Source: DASZZX01 sp036260415 (GTDB taxonomy: Bacteria > Actinomycetota > Nitriliruptoria > Nitriliruptorales > JAHWKO01). From it: 18,274 nucleotides of DNA. Position numbers and translations under genes: made by a program. The stretch is from contig DASZZX010000177.1 of assembly GCA_036260415.1 (NCBI GenBank), positions 1 to 18,274 on the forward strand. The letters are read 5' to 3'. Positions 7,521 through 16,218 of this stretch are shown one piece after another. The notes under the pieces are model-generated. The model did not search any database. It was not told the origin of the DNA and saw only the letters and a list, made by a program, of their open reading frames with translations. Position 1 is the stretch's first letter; the number at the start of each line of letters is the position of its first letter.

Positions 7521-8399
7521 TCAGAGGGCCGGCGCGGGTGACGTTGCTGCGGGCCGGTGAACCTGCTCGCCGTCGACGACCGGCAACCCGTGCACGGCCG
7601 CGGTGGACGCCACGGTGCGCTCCCACTCGGCGGCCGTCATGGTCAGCGGGGACGGGCCCTCACCCGCGCACGGCTCGAACAGCGCCCATCCCTGTGCCAC
7701 GTAGTCGTGGGGCAGGCCCGTGCGCTCGGCGAACGCGACGACGCCGACCCGCGGGTCCTCACGCTGGAGGACGAGGCCGGCGGCGAGCGCGTCCCGCATC
7801 CGTCCGGCAACCTCCTCGGGAACCCGGTCGGCCGCCACCAGCCCGCTGGCGCAGATGTCGCCACCGACCGGCACGGCCCGCAGCGCCACGCCGTGGCGGG
7901 TCCGCACCGGGAGCGTGTCCACCCATGTGGGAATGACCTCCACCTGCCCGGCCCGCACCGCCTCCGAGGGATCGGCCCCGTCGTCGAGCCGGACGAACCG
8001 CGGCCGGTCCAGCCCGAGTCGGCCCAGCGCGGCGGCGTACTCGGGCGCCATGAACCGCAGCGACCAGTCGGCAGCAGTCCGGCCGGGCAGGTCACCGGGT
8101 TGGGCGACCGGCGAGTCCTCGCGGACCAGCGCCGCGATCGGGTGCCGGCGGTGCAGGCCGCCCACGAAACGCACCCCCAGCCCGCGGTCCGCGGCCAGCT
8201 CCTGGTGCAGGTAGAGAACCGCGGTCAAACCGAAGTCGGCACCGCCCGCGGCGACACTGGCGGGACGACCCTGGCCATCGACGAACGTGACGTCGAGATG
8301 GTGATCAGCGAACAGACCGCCCGCTGCTGCCGCGAAAGCCGGCAGGTGCACGCCGGGCAGTCAGGTCACGCACCACAGTCCGAGCCGGACAGCATCCAT
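7521..8399 (-). pseudogene. SsuA/NMT1-like substrate-binding protein interrupted by TGA at codon 13
   Basis: Binding protein of the SsuA/THI5/NMT1 type used by sulfonate, taurine or pyrimidine-precursor ABC importers. The natural start is the ATG at 8397-8399, six bases after AAGGAG; it encodes MDAVRLGLWCVT, then a TGA at 8361-8363, then in the same frame LPGVHLPAFAAAAGGLFADH. The family's usual beginning ('LPGVHLPALxxAxGLFxxxGLDVE') spans this stop, so a sense codon such as TGG or CGA was probably lost. Beyond it 276 codons stay open, with FVDGQGRPASVAAGGADFGL, the binding-site region and a normal C-terminus. The alternative start GTG 8349-8351 lacks a ribosome binding site and would remove the first strand of the fold. 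No signal peptide is evident and no partner permease or ATPase is nearby. Nonsense mutation is most likely; readthrough or a base error are alternatives. Confidence 0.72.
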
Positions 8400-8498
8400 G
8401 CCACTCTCCTTCGCCGGCACGACGGCCACCCTATCTGGTACTCCGCCACCGAGGGCGCGCCTCGGATCCGAACCCGGGAGCATGTCGGCTGTCACCGC

Positions 8499-8632
8499 CC
8501 CGGCCACCACCCGGGGTTGTGGGCACCACGCCCCGGCCATCACCCGGCGTTGTCAGCACCACCGCCCGGCCATCACCCGGCGTTTGCCTGACCACCACCG
8601 CCGGCCATCACCCGGCGTTGCCTGCACAACCG
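8499..8632. repeat. Four-unit tandem repeat, 33-35 bp
   Basis: Four head-to-tail copies begin near 8499, 8532, 8565 and 8600, sharing the core CCCGGCCATCACCCGGCG followed by TTG-rich and CACCACCG-type ends. The first copy differs most (CACCACCCGGGG), and the third is about two bases longer. The units are contiguous with no unique spacers, so this is a minisatellite and not a CRISPR array. It lies between the binding-protein gene start and the esterase stop, and the rest of 8400-8840 shows nothing I can assign. Copy number is likely to vary between strains. Confidence 0.8.
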
Positions 8633-8840
8633 ACCCGTGCCGGAGCCGGCCGGTCCCCGCCGGCGGTCTGGACGACCCCGCCAGCGCCAACGCTCCCGTG
8701 AGGCGGCCGAACCCCGTGCCCCGACCGACGACACCATGGCTGGGTCACGGCCACCGGACGCGCAACAGGTCGCGGCGAGGCATCGGTTGGTGCTCTGTGC
8801 TCCGGCGGGTTCGCATGTCGACCGGCGGCCAGACCAGGTG

Positions 8841-9773
8841 TCAGCTGTCCAGGCCGAAGAAGTCCAGGATCTCTGCGGTGGCGTCGATCGCGCCGTCGGC
8901 CGGACCGAACCCGGGCGCGTACCAGGTGTGCCCGGCACCCTCGATCGCGATCAGCGCCACCGTGGCACCGCCCTGGCAGTCCTGCCAGGTGGTACGGGTC
9001 ACCGCACCGGCGGTGGCGTCGGCCGGCTGCTCTGCACAGCCGTTGAGTTGGGCCCATCGGGCAACCAGCGCCTCGGCGCTCATGGCGGGGATCGTCGCCT
9101 GCACGAAGTCGGGCATCTGCCCGCCGTCGAACGGGACCACTTCGTCGGCGGTGCCACGGATCTCGAGCACCGACACCGGTGCGGACGGCTGGCAGGCGTG
9201 GGGATCCATCGTGCCCGCCACCACCGCGACCCCCGCGACCCTCTCGGCGCGCTCGCACGCGTACCGGTAGGCCATGACGGCCCCGTTGGACACGCCGGTG
9301 AGATACACCTGCTCGGCGTCGAAGCGCTGGTCGGCGGCGAGTTCGTGGAGGAGCGCATCGAGGAACGCCATGTCGTCGATGCCCACCGACGGACCCGGGC
9401 CGCAGCAGAACCCCGCGTTCCAGGTGCGCTCGGCCGCCTCGACGGCCGCAGGCAACACCACCGCGAAGCCACCTCCGGAGATCTCCGGCTCGAACTGGGT
9501 CACCTGCAGCATCCCGTCGAGGGTGTTGCCGGCGTCGTGCAGCGCCACCACGACCGGCAGCCCGGCGGCGGACCCGCCGGGCGCCACGATGCGGTAGGTG
9601 CGCTGGGTACCGCCAACGGCCACCTCCTGCTGCTCGGACTGCGGTAGGCCCGGTGCCGGTACCCCCCCGCCGGGGGTCGAAACGGTGCCCCCCGTGACCG
9701 GCGGTCTGTCGGCATCGTCACCGCAGGCCGCCATCAGCACGACCGCCACCACCACGGTCGCTCGCCGCCGCAT
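8841..9773 (-). CDS. Secreted esterase lipoprotein (LpqC / PHB depolymerase / feruloyl esterase family)
   Basis: Alpha/beta-hydrolase of the esterase_phb group (LpqC-like), expected to cleave short esters outside the cell, for example polyhydroxybutyrate oligomers or feruloyl esters. I start it at the ATG 9771-9773, which begins a lipoprotein signal MRRRATVVVAVVLMAAC with Cys17 as the lipidation site; an upstream extension to 9947 has no signal features. The 310-aa protein shows VVVALHDAGN (oxyanion region, 74-83), TWNAGFCCGPG with the paired Cys typical of this family (118-126), the nucleophile elbow GVSNG with Ser162, Asp210 in GTADEVVP and His282 in GAGHTWY. An Asp/Pro/Gly-rich linker (19-48) tethers it to the membrane. 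Ribosome binding site is weak. It stands alone on the minus strand; the oxidase stop is 240 bases upstream, with no recognisable feature between except a small hairpin. Confidence 0.88.
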   Translation of the reverse strand: MRRRATVVVAVVLMAACGDDADRPPVTGGTVSTPGGGVPAPGLPQSEQQEVAVGGTQRTYRIVAPGGSAAGLPVVVALHDAGNTLDGMLQVTQFEPEISGGGFAVVLPAAVEAAERTWNAGFCCGPGPSVGIDDMAFLDALLHELAADQRFDAEQVYLTGVSNGAVMAYRYACERAERVAGVAVVAGTMDPHACQPSAPVSVLEIRGTADEVVPFDGGQMPDFVQATIPAMSAEALVARWAQLNGCAEQPADATAGAVTRTTWQDCQGGATVALIAIEGAGHTWYAPGFGPADGAIDATAEILDFFGLDS

Positions 9774-10001
9774 GCCGCACAGCGTGTGCGGTCGCGAGCT
9801 CGATCGCCTGCCGGTCACATCGACCCCTTCGGTGGCAACGTTGATGTGCTCGTCGCGGCGGTCGCCCGGTCGAGCTGGCGGCTGCTCCAGCCTAGGCCGG
9901 CTCCCCGGACAGCCGTCTCGCATCCTCTGCAGCGCCAGAGCCGCCACTCCCTCCGACCCGGTCGACGTCGACGGCCGGGTGGCCGCGCCCCCAGCACTGC
10001 C

Positions 10002-10017
10002 CTGACCTGACGGTCAG
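10002..10017 (-). terminator. Possible weak hairpin at the end of the FAD oxidase gene
   Basis: CTGACC (10002-10007) pairs exactly with GGTCAG (10012-10017) around a TGAC loop. It overlaps the TGA stop of the minus-strand oxidase. There is no U-tract after it, so it would be at best a weak terminator, or it may be chance in GC-rich DNA. Confidence 0.22.
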
Positions 10018-11441
10018 CTCGCAGGTTGGATGTTGCGGTTGCTGCGGAAGAGGTTGTGCGGGTCGTAGCGGCGTTTGACCTCCTGGAGGCGAGCGAGGTT
10101 GGCGCCGTAGGCGGCAGCGGTCCGCTCGGGGCCGTCGTCCGCGGTCTGGAAGTTGACGTAGTTGCCGCCGGTCGAGAACGGGCGGATCCGGCGCCAACCC
10201 TCCCGCACCCAGTCGACGTGCTCGTCGGCGGCGGTGTCGGGCGACCAGGCGCCCGCGAAGCCACCGACGTACTGCACATCACGGTTGCCGACGGCCCCGT
10301 CGTCGTGCGTGCGCTCGTTCAGGGCGCCGCCAAGATGGAACACGATGGACTGTGACATGGGGGAGGCCACGCGGACGGCCTGGCCGCGGAACGCGTCGAG
10401 CAGGCCGTCGGGCAGCCCGGGTAGGAACTCGGTCTTCCAGTAGTAGTGCAACCCCTTCGGCTGGGTCGGATCGAGCATCGACTGCTGCGCCACGTACGGC
10501 TTGCGGACGACCAGGTCCACGATGGGCTCGCCGAGGTCCCGGATCGGCTCGAGATCTCGCTCGGCGTTCTCGCCGCTGTGGCAGACCAGCAGCGCTGCGA
10601 TCCGTCGGCCGTGCCAGCTCTCGGGCACGAACGGCGCGGCCGGTGCCCGACGGATCGTGACCGCGACCGTGAGCTCGCGCGGGGCCGCCGCCGTCAGGTC
10701 CCGGTACACGGCCAGCACCTCGTCCGCCCGCTCCGCCGACCAGGCGATCAGCCCTCCGGTGATCGTCGGGCCGACCGGGTGCAGCCGGAACGTGAACCGG
10801 GTGACCACGCCGAAGTTGCCGCCGCCTCCACGAAGTACCCAGAACAGGTCGGGCTGCTCGTGGCGGCTGGCTGTCGTGATCGACCCGTCTGCCGCGACGA
10901 TCTCCACCTTCTCGAGGTTGTCGACCGTGTAGCCGAACCGGCGCGTCAGGTAGCCGAAGCCGCCCCCCAACGTGAGGCCAGCCACCCCGGTCTCGGAGAC
11001 GAAACCGAGCACCGTGGCCAGCCCCTGCTGCTGCGTCGCCTCATCGACGTGCTTCAGCAAGCAACCAGCGCCGACGCGGACGAGGTTCCTGTCGGGATCG
11101 ACCGTCACCTCTCGCAGCCGCGACGTGTCGATGGTCACGCCGCCCGCGACGATCGCGGTGCCCGCGATGTTGTGGCCACCGCCCTTCACACTGAAGGCCA
11201 GGCCGTGGTGGGTCACCCAGCGCACGGTGGTCGCGACGTCCTCCGCCGTGACCGGTTGGACGACGAGCGCGGGCGTCGTGGCGACCATGCCGTTCCAGAT
11301 CCGCACTGCCTGCTCCCAGCCGGCCTCGCCGGGGCGCAGGAGGGACCCGGACAGGCGAGCCCGCAGATCCTCGAGCTGGTCGTCGGTCAGCGGCACGCGG
11401 TCCCCGTCGTGCCCGAGGAGGTCCAGCGTTGTCCTGGTCAT
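10014..11441 (-). CDS. FAD-linked oxidase, berberine-bridge-enzyme (BBE) family
   Basis: Flavin-dependent oxidoreductase of the PCMH/BBE fold, likely oxidising a sugar, alcohol or secondary metabolite with oxygen as acceptor; substrate unknown. The start is the ATG at 11439-11441 preceded by ACGGAG at about 10 bases; an open extension to 12005 is arginine-rich and has no domain. The 475-aa product has the FAD-binding domain with VKGGGHNIAG (His90 is the expected 8-alpha-histidyl FAD link), LGFVSETGVAGLTLGGGFG (146-164, dinucleotide-binding loop), LFWVLRGGGGNFGVVT, then the substrate domain, and the C-terminal BBE motif YVNFQ...RYDPHNLFRSNRNI. The loop around 150 has no Cys, so the second (cysteinyl) FAD bond of bicovalent members is absent. 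No signal peptide, so cytoplasmic. Length matches the family. Remnants of a regulator and a cupin lie upstream on the opposite strand. Confidence 0.92.
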   Translation of the reverse strand: MTRTTLDLLGHDGDRVPLTDDQLEDLRARLSGSLLRPGEAGWEQAVRIWNGMVATTPALVVQPVTAEDVATTVRWVTHHGLAFSVKGGGHNIAGTAIVAGGVTIDTSRLREVTVDPDRNLVRVGAGCLLKHVDEATQQQGLATVLGFVSETGVAGLTLGGGFGYLTRRFGYTVDNLEKVEIVAADGSITTASRHEQPDLFWVLRGGGGNFGVVTRFTFRLHPVGPTITGGLIAWSAERADEVLAVYRDLTAAAPRELTVAVTIRRAPAAPFVPESWHGRRIAALLVCHSGENAERDLEPIRDLGEPIVDLVVRKPYVAQQSMLDPTQPKGLHYYWKTEFLPGLPDGLLDAFRGQAVRVASPMSQSIVFHLGGALNERTHDDGAVGNRDVQYVGGFAGAWSPDTAADEHVDWVREGWRRIRPFSTGGNYVNFQTADDGPERTAAAYGANLARLQEVKRRYDPHNLFRSNRNIQPAS

Positions 11442-11773
11442 CGGTGGTGCTCCGTTCGCGGAGGGACGTGCGGGTCGGCCGTGGACGGCGGCAGGAGGAC
11501 ACCGGGGTGTGAGCGTCGGCGAACTCGGCGAAGGACCGCGGCGACGCAGACCGTCGCCCCGGACGCCCACGCCGAGGCGGCGTCGATGGCCGCCGCCTCG
11601 AGCGCGACCTGCTGGGGCCAGTGGGGGATGGCGAGTGACACCGGTCGATGCCGACCAGCGCCTGCCTGGTCGACCTTGGTGGCGAGGTCGCACGCCACGA
11701 GGTCCACCTCCCGGAGAGTGACGGCAGCGGCCTGGCCAGCGCTCGCCGACGAGCGCACCGAGCGGGACGTCAC
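11438..11773 (-). CDS. Hypothetical ORF overlapping the oxidase start (doubtful)
   Basis: A 111-codon frame ends with a TGA that overlaps the oxidase ATG as ATGA, the arrangement of a translationally coupled gene pair. It contains AAAVTLREVDLVACDLATKV and SLAIPHWPQQVALEAAAIDA, less arginine-rich than the random frames around it, then a basic tail. I do not recognise a family, there is no clear ribosome binding site, and the surrounding kilobase is decayed, so it may be a remnant or chance. Confidence 0.25.
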   Translation of the reverse strand: MTSRSVRSSASAGQAAAVTLREVDLVACDLATKVDQAGAGRHRPVSLAIPHWPQQVALEAAAIDAASAWASGATVCVAAVLRRVRRRSHPGVLLPPSTADPHVPPRTEHHR

Positions 11774-11899
11774 GTCCTGCAGGGCTCAGCTCAGACGACT
11801 TGTCGCCCGACGTTTGCCGGTGGCTCTGACGAGGAACACCACGCTCTGTCCGTCGCTCACAGCGTCGGTGGAGCATCCGATGGGCGAGCAGCCACGGCA

Positions 11900-12243
11900 A
11901 GTACGAAGAATGGACGTGCCTGCGGTCCCGGCTGTCGGAGACGCTGGCGCGTGCCCGCGTCGCCGAGATCTCGCACCGAGCTGGCCCCCGAATCATCGTG
12001 CCCAACCATCGCCGGCTGCAGGGCGTGCAGCCGGTCCCGCCAAGGGGAGCGCTCGGCCGGTCGCGCTCGGTGCTCGCGCAGCGCCTACGGAGGCTCGAGC
12101 GGCACGAGAACGTCGAGAGCCGGCAGGCTCCGCCGTCGAGGCAACGGTACCACCTGACGGGAGAGTAGCGGCGATCTCCGGCCGGTGCTCGACGCGATGG
12201 GCGGGCGGGGCGCGTCGCTGGGTCTGGACGTCGACCATCTCGA
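11900..12243 (+). pseudogene. HxlR-like winged-helix regulator remnant
   Basis: Pieces of a MarR/HxlR-type transcription factor. KYEEWTC at 11899-11919 could be the N-terminal segment. From about 12060 the recognition helix and wing are clear: SRSVLAQRLRRLERHENVES, then RQRYHLTGE before a TAG at 12166-12168. One base shift there gives GDLRPVLDAMGGRGASLGLD, which is the expected C-terminal dimerisation helix of HxlR proteins ('YxLTxxGxDLxPVLxAMxxWG'). The middle (about 11925-12050), where the first helices should be, is not readable in one frame. It is divergent from the FAD oxidase and may once have controlled it; that is inference from position only. Confidence 0.5.
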
Positions 12244-12364
12244 GCCGTTAGGCCTCACCTGGACATCTTGCCGGCCGAGCGAGTGCTGCAGTAGGGCGTC
12301 GACGCCGAATCGGTTCGGTCGGCCTGTGCGGTCCTCTCCTGGCAATCCCTCCAGGTGGCCGGGC

Positions 12365-12600
12365 CCGGGGGACCGTCACGCCGGGCACGAGACCGCGATC
12401 TACGTGCTCGATCAAGGACGGTGGGTGCGACGGCGAGCGACTCGAGTTGGTTGCCACGGCCAACCCGGACGTCTTCTTGCACATCCCACCCGACCTCCAG
12501 ACGTCCCATCAACGTCGGCGGCACCGAGTGGGCTCGGGCGGTCGTGGCGCGGACGTATGTGCCAACGAGCAGGCGAGCGTGGAACTGCCGCGCCTGGGGG
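12365..12600 (+). pseudogene. Second cupin remnant in several frames
   Basis: A single-domain cupin can be read by switching frame three times: HAGHETAIYVLD (first motif, from about 12377), then GERLELVATANPDVFLHIPP DL (from about 12430), then INVGGTEWARAVVARTYVP (from about 12508), then ANEQASVELP (from about 12560). In order these match the usual cupin layout of the type 'HxxxxxxxYVLxG...PGDFxHIPPxxPHxPxN', ending in the 'NEQESVxL' tail seen in actinobacterial relatives. Several single-base changes within about 230 bases mean no functional product. It follows the regulator remnant on the same strand, so the two may have been an operon. Confidence 0.6.
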
Positions 12601-12933
12601 ATGCTGGCGCCGCATCGGTATCCGCTGTCGGGGCTGGGTCCGCGGCCCGCGTCCATGTCCGACCGCGACGGCCGAGCCGACCCCGGTTCCTCACGTCGAC
12701 CAGCCCGGGCGCCATCGTTCACCACGAAGGTGCTCCTCCCCTCGAGTGCTCGATGCGTCGCAACACCCATCCTGGCAGCCGAAGGAACTTGTTCTTTGCA
12801 TTTCCCGCCGCTCAGCCCTCAGCGGGCTGCGAAATCAGGGTCTGATCTGACTCACCTTCCGCAAGCCTCGTCGAACAGGTGTTCGTTGAGCAGAATGTGC
12901 ACTCAATGCGGCACGACGCTCGCGGGCCGTCAG
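12601..12933. other. Non-coding or unrecognised stretch with a small hairpin
   Basis: No recognisable gene in about 330 bases. It contains a patch of lower G+C (about 12785-12805) and the hairpin CAGCCC-TCAGC-GGGCTG at 12813-12829 without a following T-run. I cannot assign a function. Confidence 0.35.
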
Positions 12934-13262
12934 TCAACAGCGGGCGGAGAGCCCGGTCAGGATCTCGTGGCTGCGGCTATCGCGGCGCCGTCTGGGGATC
13001 ACGACACGCCTGGCCTCGACGGCCGGCGCCGAGCCGTCCTCGACGGTCAGCCCGTGCTCCCCCTCGATGGGGAACGGACGGCCGGGCGTCTGCGAGATGA
13101 TCCGCGTGCTCGCGATCAGCTCGCCGGCGTCCGGCGGACGATGTGCACGGCGATTTCGTCGAGGACATCGCGCTGCCGCCCGTCCGGAGGATCGACGGGC
13201 TGTACCCACCCCTCCTCGACGCACGCGGAGCATCCGGAGCACGCGTCGACAATCGGCGGAGG
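12934..13262 (-). pseudogene. Unrecognised Cys-rich protein remnant (frameshifted)
   Basis: Two frames on the minus strand give one sensible protein. From about 13250: IVDACSGCSACVEEGWVQPV, then DPPDGRQRDVLDEIAVHIVR. After one shift near 13135: AGELIASTRIISQTPGRPFP, IEGEHGLTVEDGSAPAVEAR, then VVIPRRRRDSR and a stop at 12934-12936. The composition (acidic, few random Arg) stands out from the neighbouring frames. The CxxCxxC cluster could bind metal. I do not recognise the family and will not name a function. No start with a good ribosome binding site is visible; the original may have begun near the ATG at about 13267 in a third frame. Confidence 0.4.
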
Positions 13263-13282
13263 TCATCGCCTCCTCGAGCATC

Positions 13283-13666
13283 GGCGGCTGGTCACGGCGC
13301 GGCCGCCAGCGTCATGACCGGGCGCCGGCAGCACGGACGGCGGCGAGCGCGACCGGCGTCCTCGTCGCGCGGCCGGCCTGTCCGGCTGGTCAATATGAGG
13401 TGCCGGCGTGTCGCTGGGTCGTCCATGCGGCCGTCGCCAGCACGAACCCTGCGAGGCCGCCGACGACCAGATAGGTCGCATCGGCTGCACCCTCTTGGCG
13501 CGGCTTCGCCCATCAGGCTGAATACGACGTCGACGCTTTGGCCGTCGGTGCCGGAAGCTGCGCACAGGACACCCGGCCGGCCCACGCGCACCGGGCCGGG
13601 CCTCCCCGCCGGCACCGCACGCAGATACGCTTAGGGTCATACACACTCAACGGCGTGGGGGAGTCG
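13283..13666. other. Gap upstream of the PEP synthase gene
   Basis: About 380 bases without a convincing gene. On the minus strand between about 13510 and 13390 a short frame reads ATYLVVGGLAGFVLATAAW, which looks like one membrane helix, but it has no start codon and is probably another remnant. A TAGGGT at 13632-13637 could be the -10 element of the downstream gene; I see no matching -35. Confidence 0.3.
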
Positions 13667-15991
13667 ATGAGCGAGTTGGTGGCCGAGTTCGCGGAGCTGT
13701 CCAAGGACGACACCCGCCTGGCAGGCGGCAAGGGCGCCAACCTTGGGGAGCTGGTCAACGCGGGGCTGCCGGTTCCGCCGGGCTTCGTGGTGACCGCGGC
13801 GGCGTACCGGAACGCGATGGAGCGCGCCGGGGCGCACGACAAGCTCCGCGAGCTCACGGGCGAGGTCGACGCGGACGACCAAGAGCACGTGAAGCAGGTC
13901 GCCGAGCGGGCTCGTGAGGTGGTGCGGGGCGCGGACATCCCCGACGACCTGCGCGAGGCGGTCTTGGCCGCCTACCGCGACCTCAGCCAGTACGGGATCG
14001 CCCCGGTGGCGGTGCGGTCGTCGGCTACAACGGAGGACACCGAGGAGGCGTCGTTCGCCGGGATGAACGAGACGTTCACCAACGTCATCGGTGAGGACGC
14101 CGTCTTGGAACGGCTGGTGGACTGTTGGGCGTCGATCTTCAGCGAGCGGGTGCTCACCTACCGCGCCCGGAGCGGCATCGAGGATGAACCAGCCATCGCC
14201 GTGGTGATCCAACGGATGGTCGACGCCGACCGGTCCGGCGTGGTGTTCACCGTCGACCCCAGCGGCGACCGCGACAGGATGATCATCGAGGCCGCGTTCG
14301 GGCTCGGTGACGCGGTCGTGGCCGGCGAGGTCGAACCCGACACGTACGTGCTGGACCGCGGCGACGACGGCGTCGAGGTGGCTGACGTCCACGTCGGCCG
14401 CAAGCGCAAGAAGATCGTGCGGGACGACGGCGGGGGCAACCGCGAGGTCGAGCTCGATGAGCACGAGGCGACACGCCGAGTCCTCGGCGACGAGGAGCTG
14501 CTGGAGCTGGCCAAGCTGGCACTGCGGGTCGAGGACCACTACGGCGCCCCGCAGGACATCGAGTGGGCGATGGAGGGCGAGGAGGCCTTCCTGGTCCAGA
14601 CCCGCCCGATCACCACCCTGGACGAGGAGGCCGAAGGGGACGGCGAGGACGAGGAGGAGAGTCTCGCCGCCGCGGACGTCGTCGTCGAAGGGCTCGGCGC
14701 ATCCGCCGGGATCGCGTCGGGTAAGGTGCGGATCCTGGACTCCCCCGACCAGGGCGACCGCTTCCAGGACGGCGACATCCTGGTCACCGACATGACCGCC
14801 CCGGACTGGGTGCCAATCATGAGCCGGGCGGCGGCGTTCGTGACCGACAGCGGCGGGATGACCAGCCACGCGGCGATCGTGGGCCGCGAGATGAAGGTGC
14901 CGTGCGTGGTGGGCACCGGCGACGCCACCAGCAAGTTGTCCGACGGCGCCACGGTCACCGTCGACGGCAAGGCGGGCGTGGTCTACGCCGGGGACGTCAC
15001 CGAGCAGCTGCAGGAGCAGCGCGACGGTGGACGCGCGACCACACGCGAGCGCGCGGAAGCCCTGGAGGCGGCGCTCCCGCTGGCGACGCAGCTGTACGTC
15101 AACCTGGCGATCCCCGACCGTGCCGAGGAGGCGGCCGAGCTGTCGGTCGACGGGGTCGGGCTGCTGCGTGCGGAGTTCCTGATCACCGAGGCGCTGAAGG
15201 GCGAGCATCCCCGGTACGTGCTGGCGCAGGACCGCCGCGACGAGGCGGCTGCCGCGATGGCCGACAAGATCCTGCAAATCACCCGGCCGTTCCACCCGCG
15301 CCCCGTGATCTACCGCGCGACCGACTTCAAGACCAACGAGTTCCGGGGCCTCAAGGGCGGCGACGAGTACGAGCCCGACGAGGAGAACCCGATGCTGGGC
15401 TACCGCGGGTGCTTCCGCTACATCCGCGACCCCGAGATGTTCTCCTTCGAGCTAGAGGTCCTGGCACGGGTGCGGCAGGAGACCGACAACCTGCACCTGA
15501 TGATCCCGTTCGTGCGCACCCTCTGGGAGCTCGAGGAATGCCTGCAGGCGATCGACGCGAGCCCGCTCGGCGACGACCGCGACATGAAGCGGTGGATCAT
15601 GGCCGAGGTCCCGTCGGTGGTGTACCGCATCCCCGAGTACGCCGCGCTGGGCATCGACGGCGTGTCGATCGGATCCAACGACCTCACCCAGCTGGTGCTC
15701 GGTGTCGACCGGGACAACCCGGTGATCGCGGAGCTGTTCGACGAGATGGACGCCGCAGTCCTCGACGCGATCGAGCGGATCATCGTGGGGTGCCACGAGT
15801 CGGGCTTGACCTCGTCGCTGTGCGGCCAGGCCCCCTCCGACCGCCCCGAGTTCGCCGAGAAGCTGGTGCGCTTCGGGATCACGTCGATCTCCGTCAACGC
15901 CGATGCGGTGCTGGACGCGCGCCGGGCGATCGCCGCGGCGGAGCGACGCCTGCTGGTCGAATCCGCCCGCGACGACGCGGCGGTCCGGTAG
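13667..15991 (+). CDS. ppsA: Phosphoenolpyruvate synthase (pyruvate, water dikinase)
   Basis: Makes phosphoenolpyruvate from pyruvate, ATP and water, giving AMP and phosphate; a gluconeogenic cytoplasmic enzyme. The start ATG 13667-13669 follows GGGGGAG, and MSELVAEFAELSKDD...GGKGANLGEL is the usual N-terminus; a frame opening at 13538 adds only Arg-rich residues. The 774 aa include the ATP-grasp domain (GGKGANLGEL at 20-29, VRSSATTEDTEEASFAGMNET at 117-136 in two adjoining pieces, EWAMEGEEAFLVQTRP to 314), an acidic linker (319-333), the swivelling phosphohistidine domain with GGMTSHAAIVGRE (His401), and the PEP/pyruvate barrel ending in SSLCGQAPSD with catalytic Cys719. Length agrees with the family (about 760-800 aa). 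The gene stands alone and is undamaged between decayed neighbours, suggesting selection. High Asp/Glu content may reflect salt adaptation, which is inference. Confidence 0.96.
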   Translation: MSELVAEFAELSKDDTRLAGGKGANLGELVNAGLPVPPGFVVTAAAYRNAMERAGAHDKLRELTGEVDADDQEHVKQVAERAREVVRGADIPDDLREAVLAAYRDLSQYGIAPVAVRSSATTEDTEEASFAGMNETFTNVIGEDAVLERLVDCWASIFSERVLTYRARSGIEDEPAIAVVIQRMVDADRSGVVFTVDPSGDRDRMIIEAAFGLGDAVVAGEVEPDTYVLDRGDDGVEVADVHVGRKRKKIVRDDGGGNREVELDEHEATRRVLGDEELLELAKLALRVEDHYGAPQDIEWAMEGEEAFLVQTRPITTLDEEAEGDGEDEEESLAAADVVVEGLGASAGIASGKVRILDSPDQGDRFQDGDILVTDMTAPDWVPIMSRAAAFVTDSGGMTSHAAIVGREMKVPCVVGTGDATSKLSDGATVTVDGKAGVVYAGDVTEQLQEQRDGGRATTRERAEALEAALPLATQLYVNLAIPDRAEEAAELSVDGVGLLRAEFLITEALKGEHPRYVLAQDRRDEAAAAMADKILQITRPFHPRPVIYRATDFKTNEFRGLKGGDEYEPDEENPMLGYRGCFRYIRDPEMFSFELEVLARVRQETDNLHLMIPFVRTLWELEECLQAIDASPLGDDRDMKRWIMAEVPSVVYRIPEYAALGIDGVSIGSNDLTQLVLGVDRDNPVIAELFDEMDAAVLDAIERIIVGCHESGLTSSLCGQAPSDRPEFAEKLVRFGITSISVNADAVLDARRAIAAAERRLLVESARDDAAVR

Positions 15992-16218
15992 CACCCCAGG
16001 GGTCGGGCATCGACGGCAGGGGTGTCGGCCGCTACCGTCCGCGCACCGACGCAACCCGCACGACCCTTGGACGTCAGCCCGCGGCTGGAACGTGATGTGC
16101 CGTGCGCGGTCGCGTGCTGGGCGGCGCTGCTGGCCGCGCGCCACACCCAGCCCGCACTCCCCGCCGCCCAACATCAAAGCGGCTGAGAGCCACATCTACT
16201 TTGCATACCACGGCGGGA

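Noticed and set aside
8349..8399. Selenocysteine at the TGA of the binding-protein gene
   Set aside because: The family has no known selenoprotein members and I see no hairpin typical of a SECIS element just downstream; a nonsense change is simpler.
8499..8632. CRISPR array
   Set aside because: Units are contiguous and lack unique spacers, and no cas gene is present.
11442..12005. N-terminal extension of the FAD oxidase by 188 codons
   Set aside because: Arg-rich with no domain; the family N-terminus and a ribosome binding site fit the ATG at 11441.
10446..12251. A 601-codon open frame on the plus strand
   Set aside because: Antisense to the oxidase for most of its length; only its end overlaps the regulator remnant, and in another frame.
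13637..15295. A 552-codon open frame on the minus strand
   Set aside because: It lies antisense to PEP synthase, whose motifs and catalytic residues are all on the plus strand; long antisense frames are normal at this G+C.
15992..16030. Terminator after PEP synthase (ACCCCAGGGGT)
   Set aside because: The palindrome leaves a one-base loop and has no T-run, so it cannot form a normal terminator hairpin.
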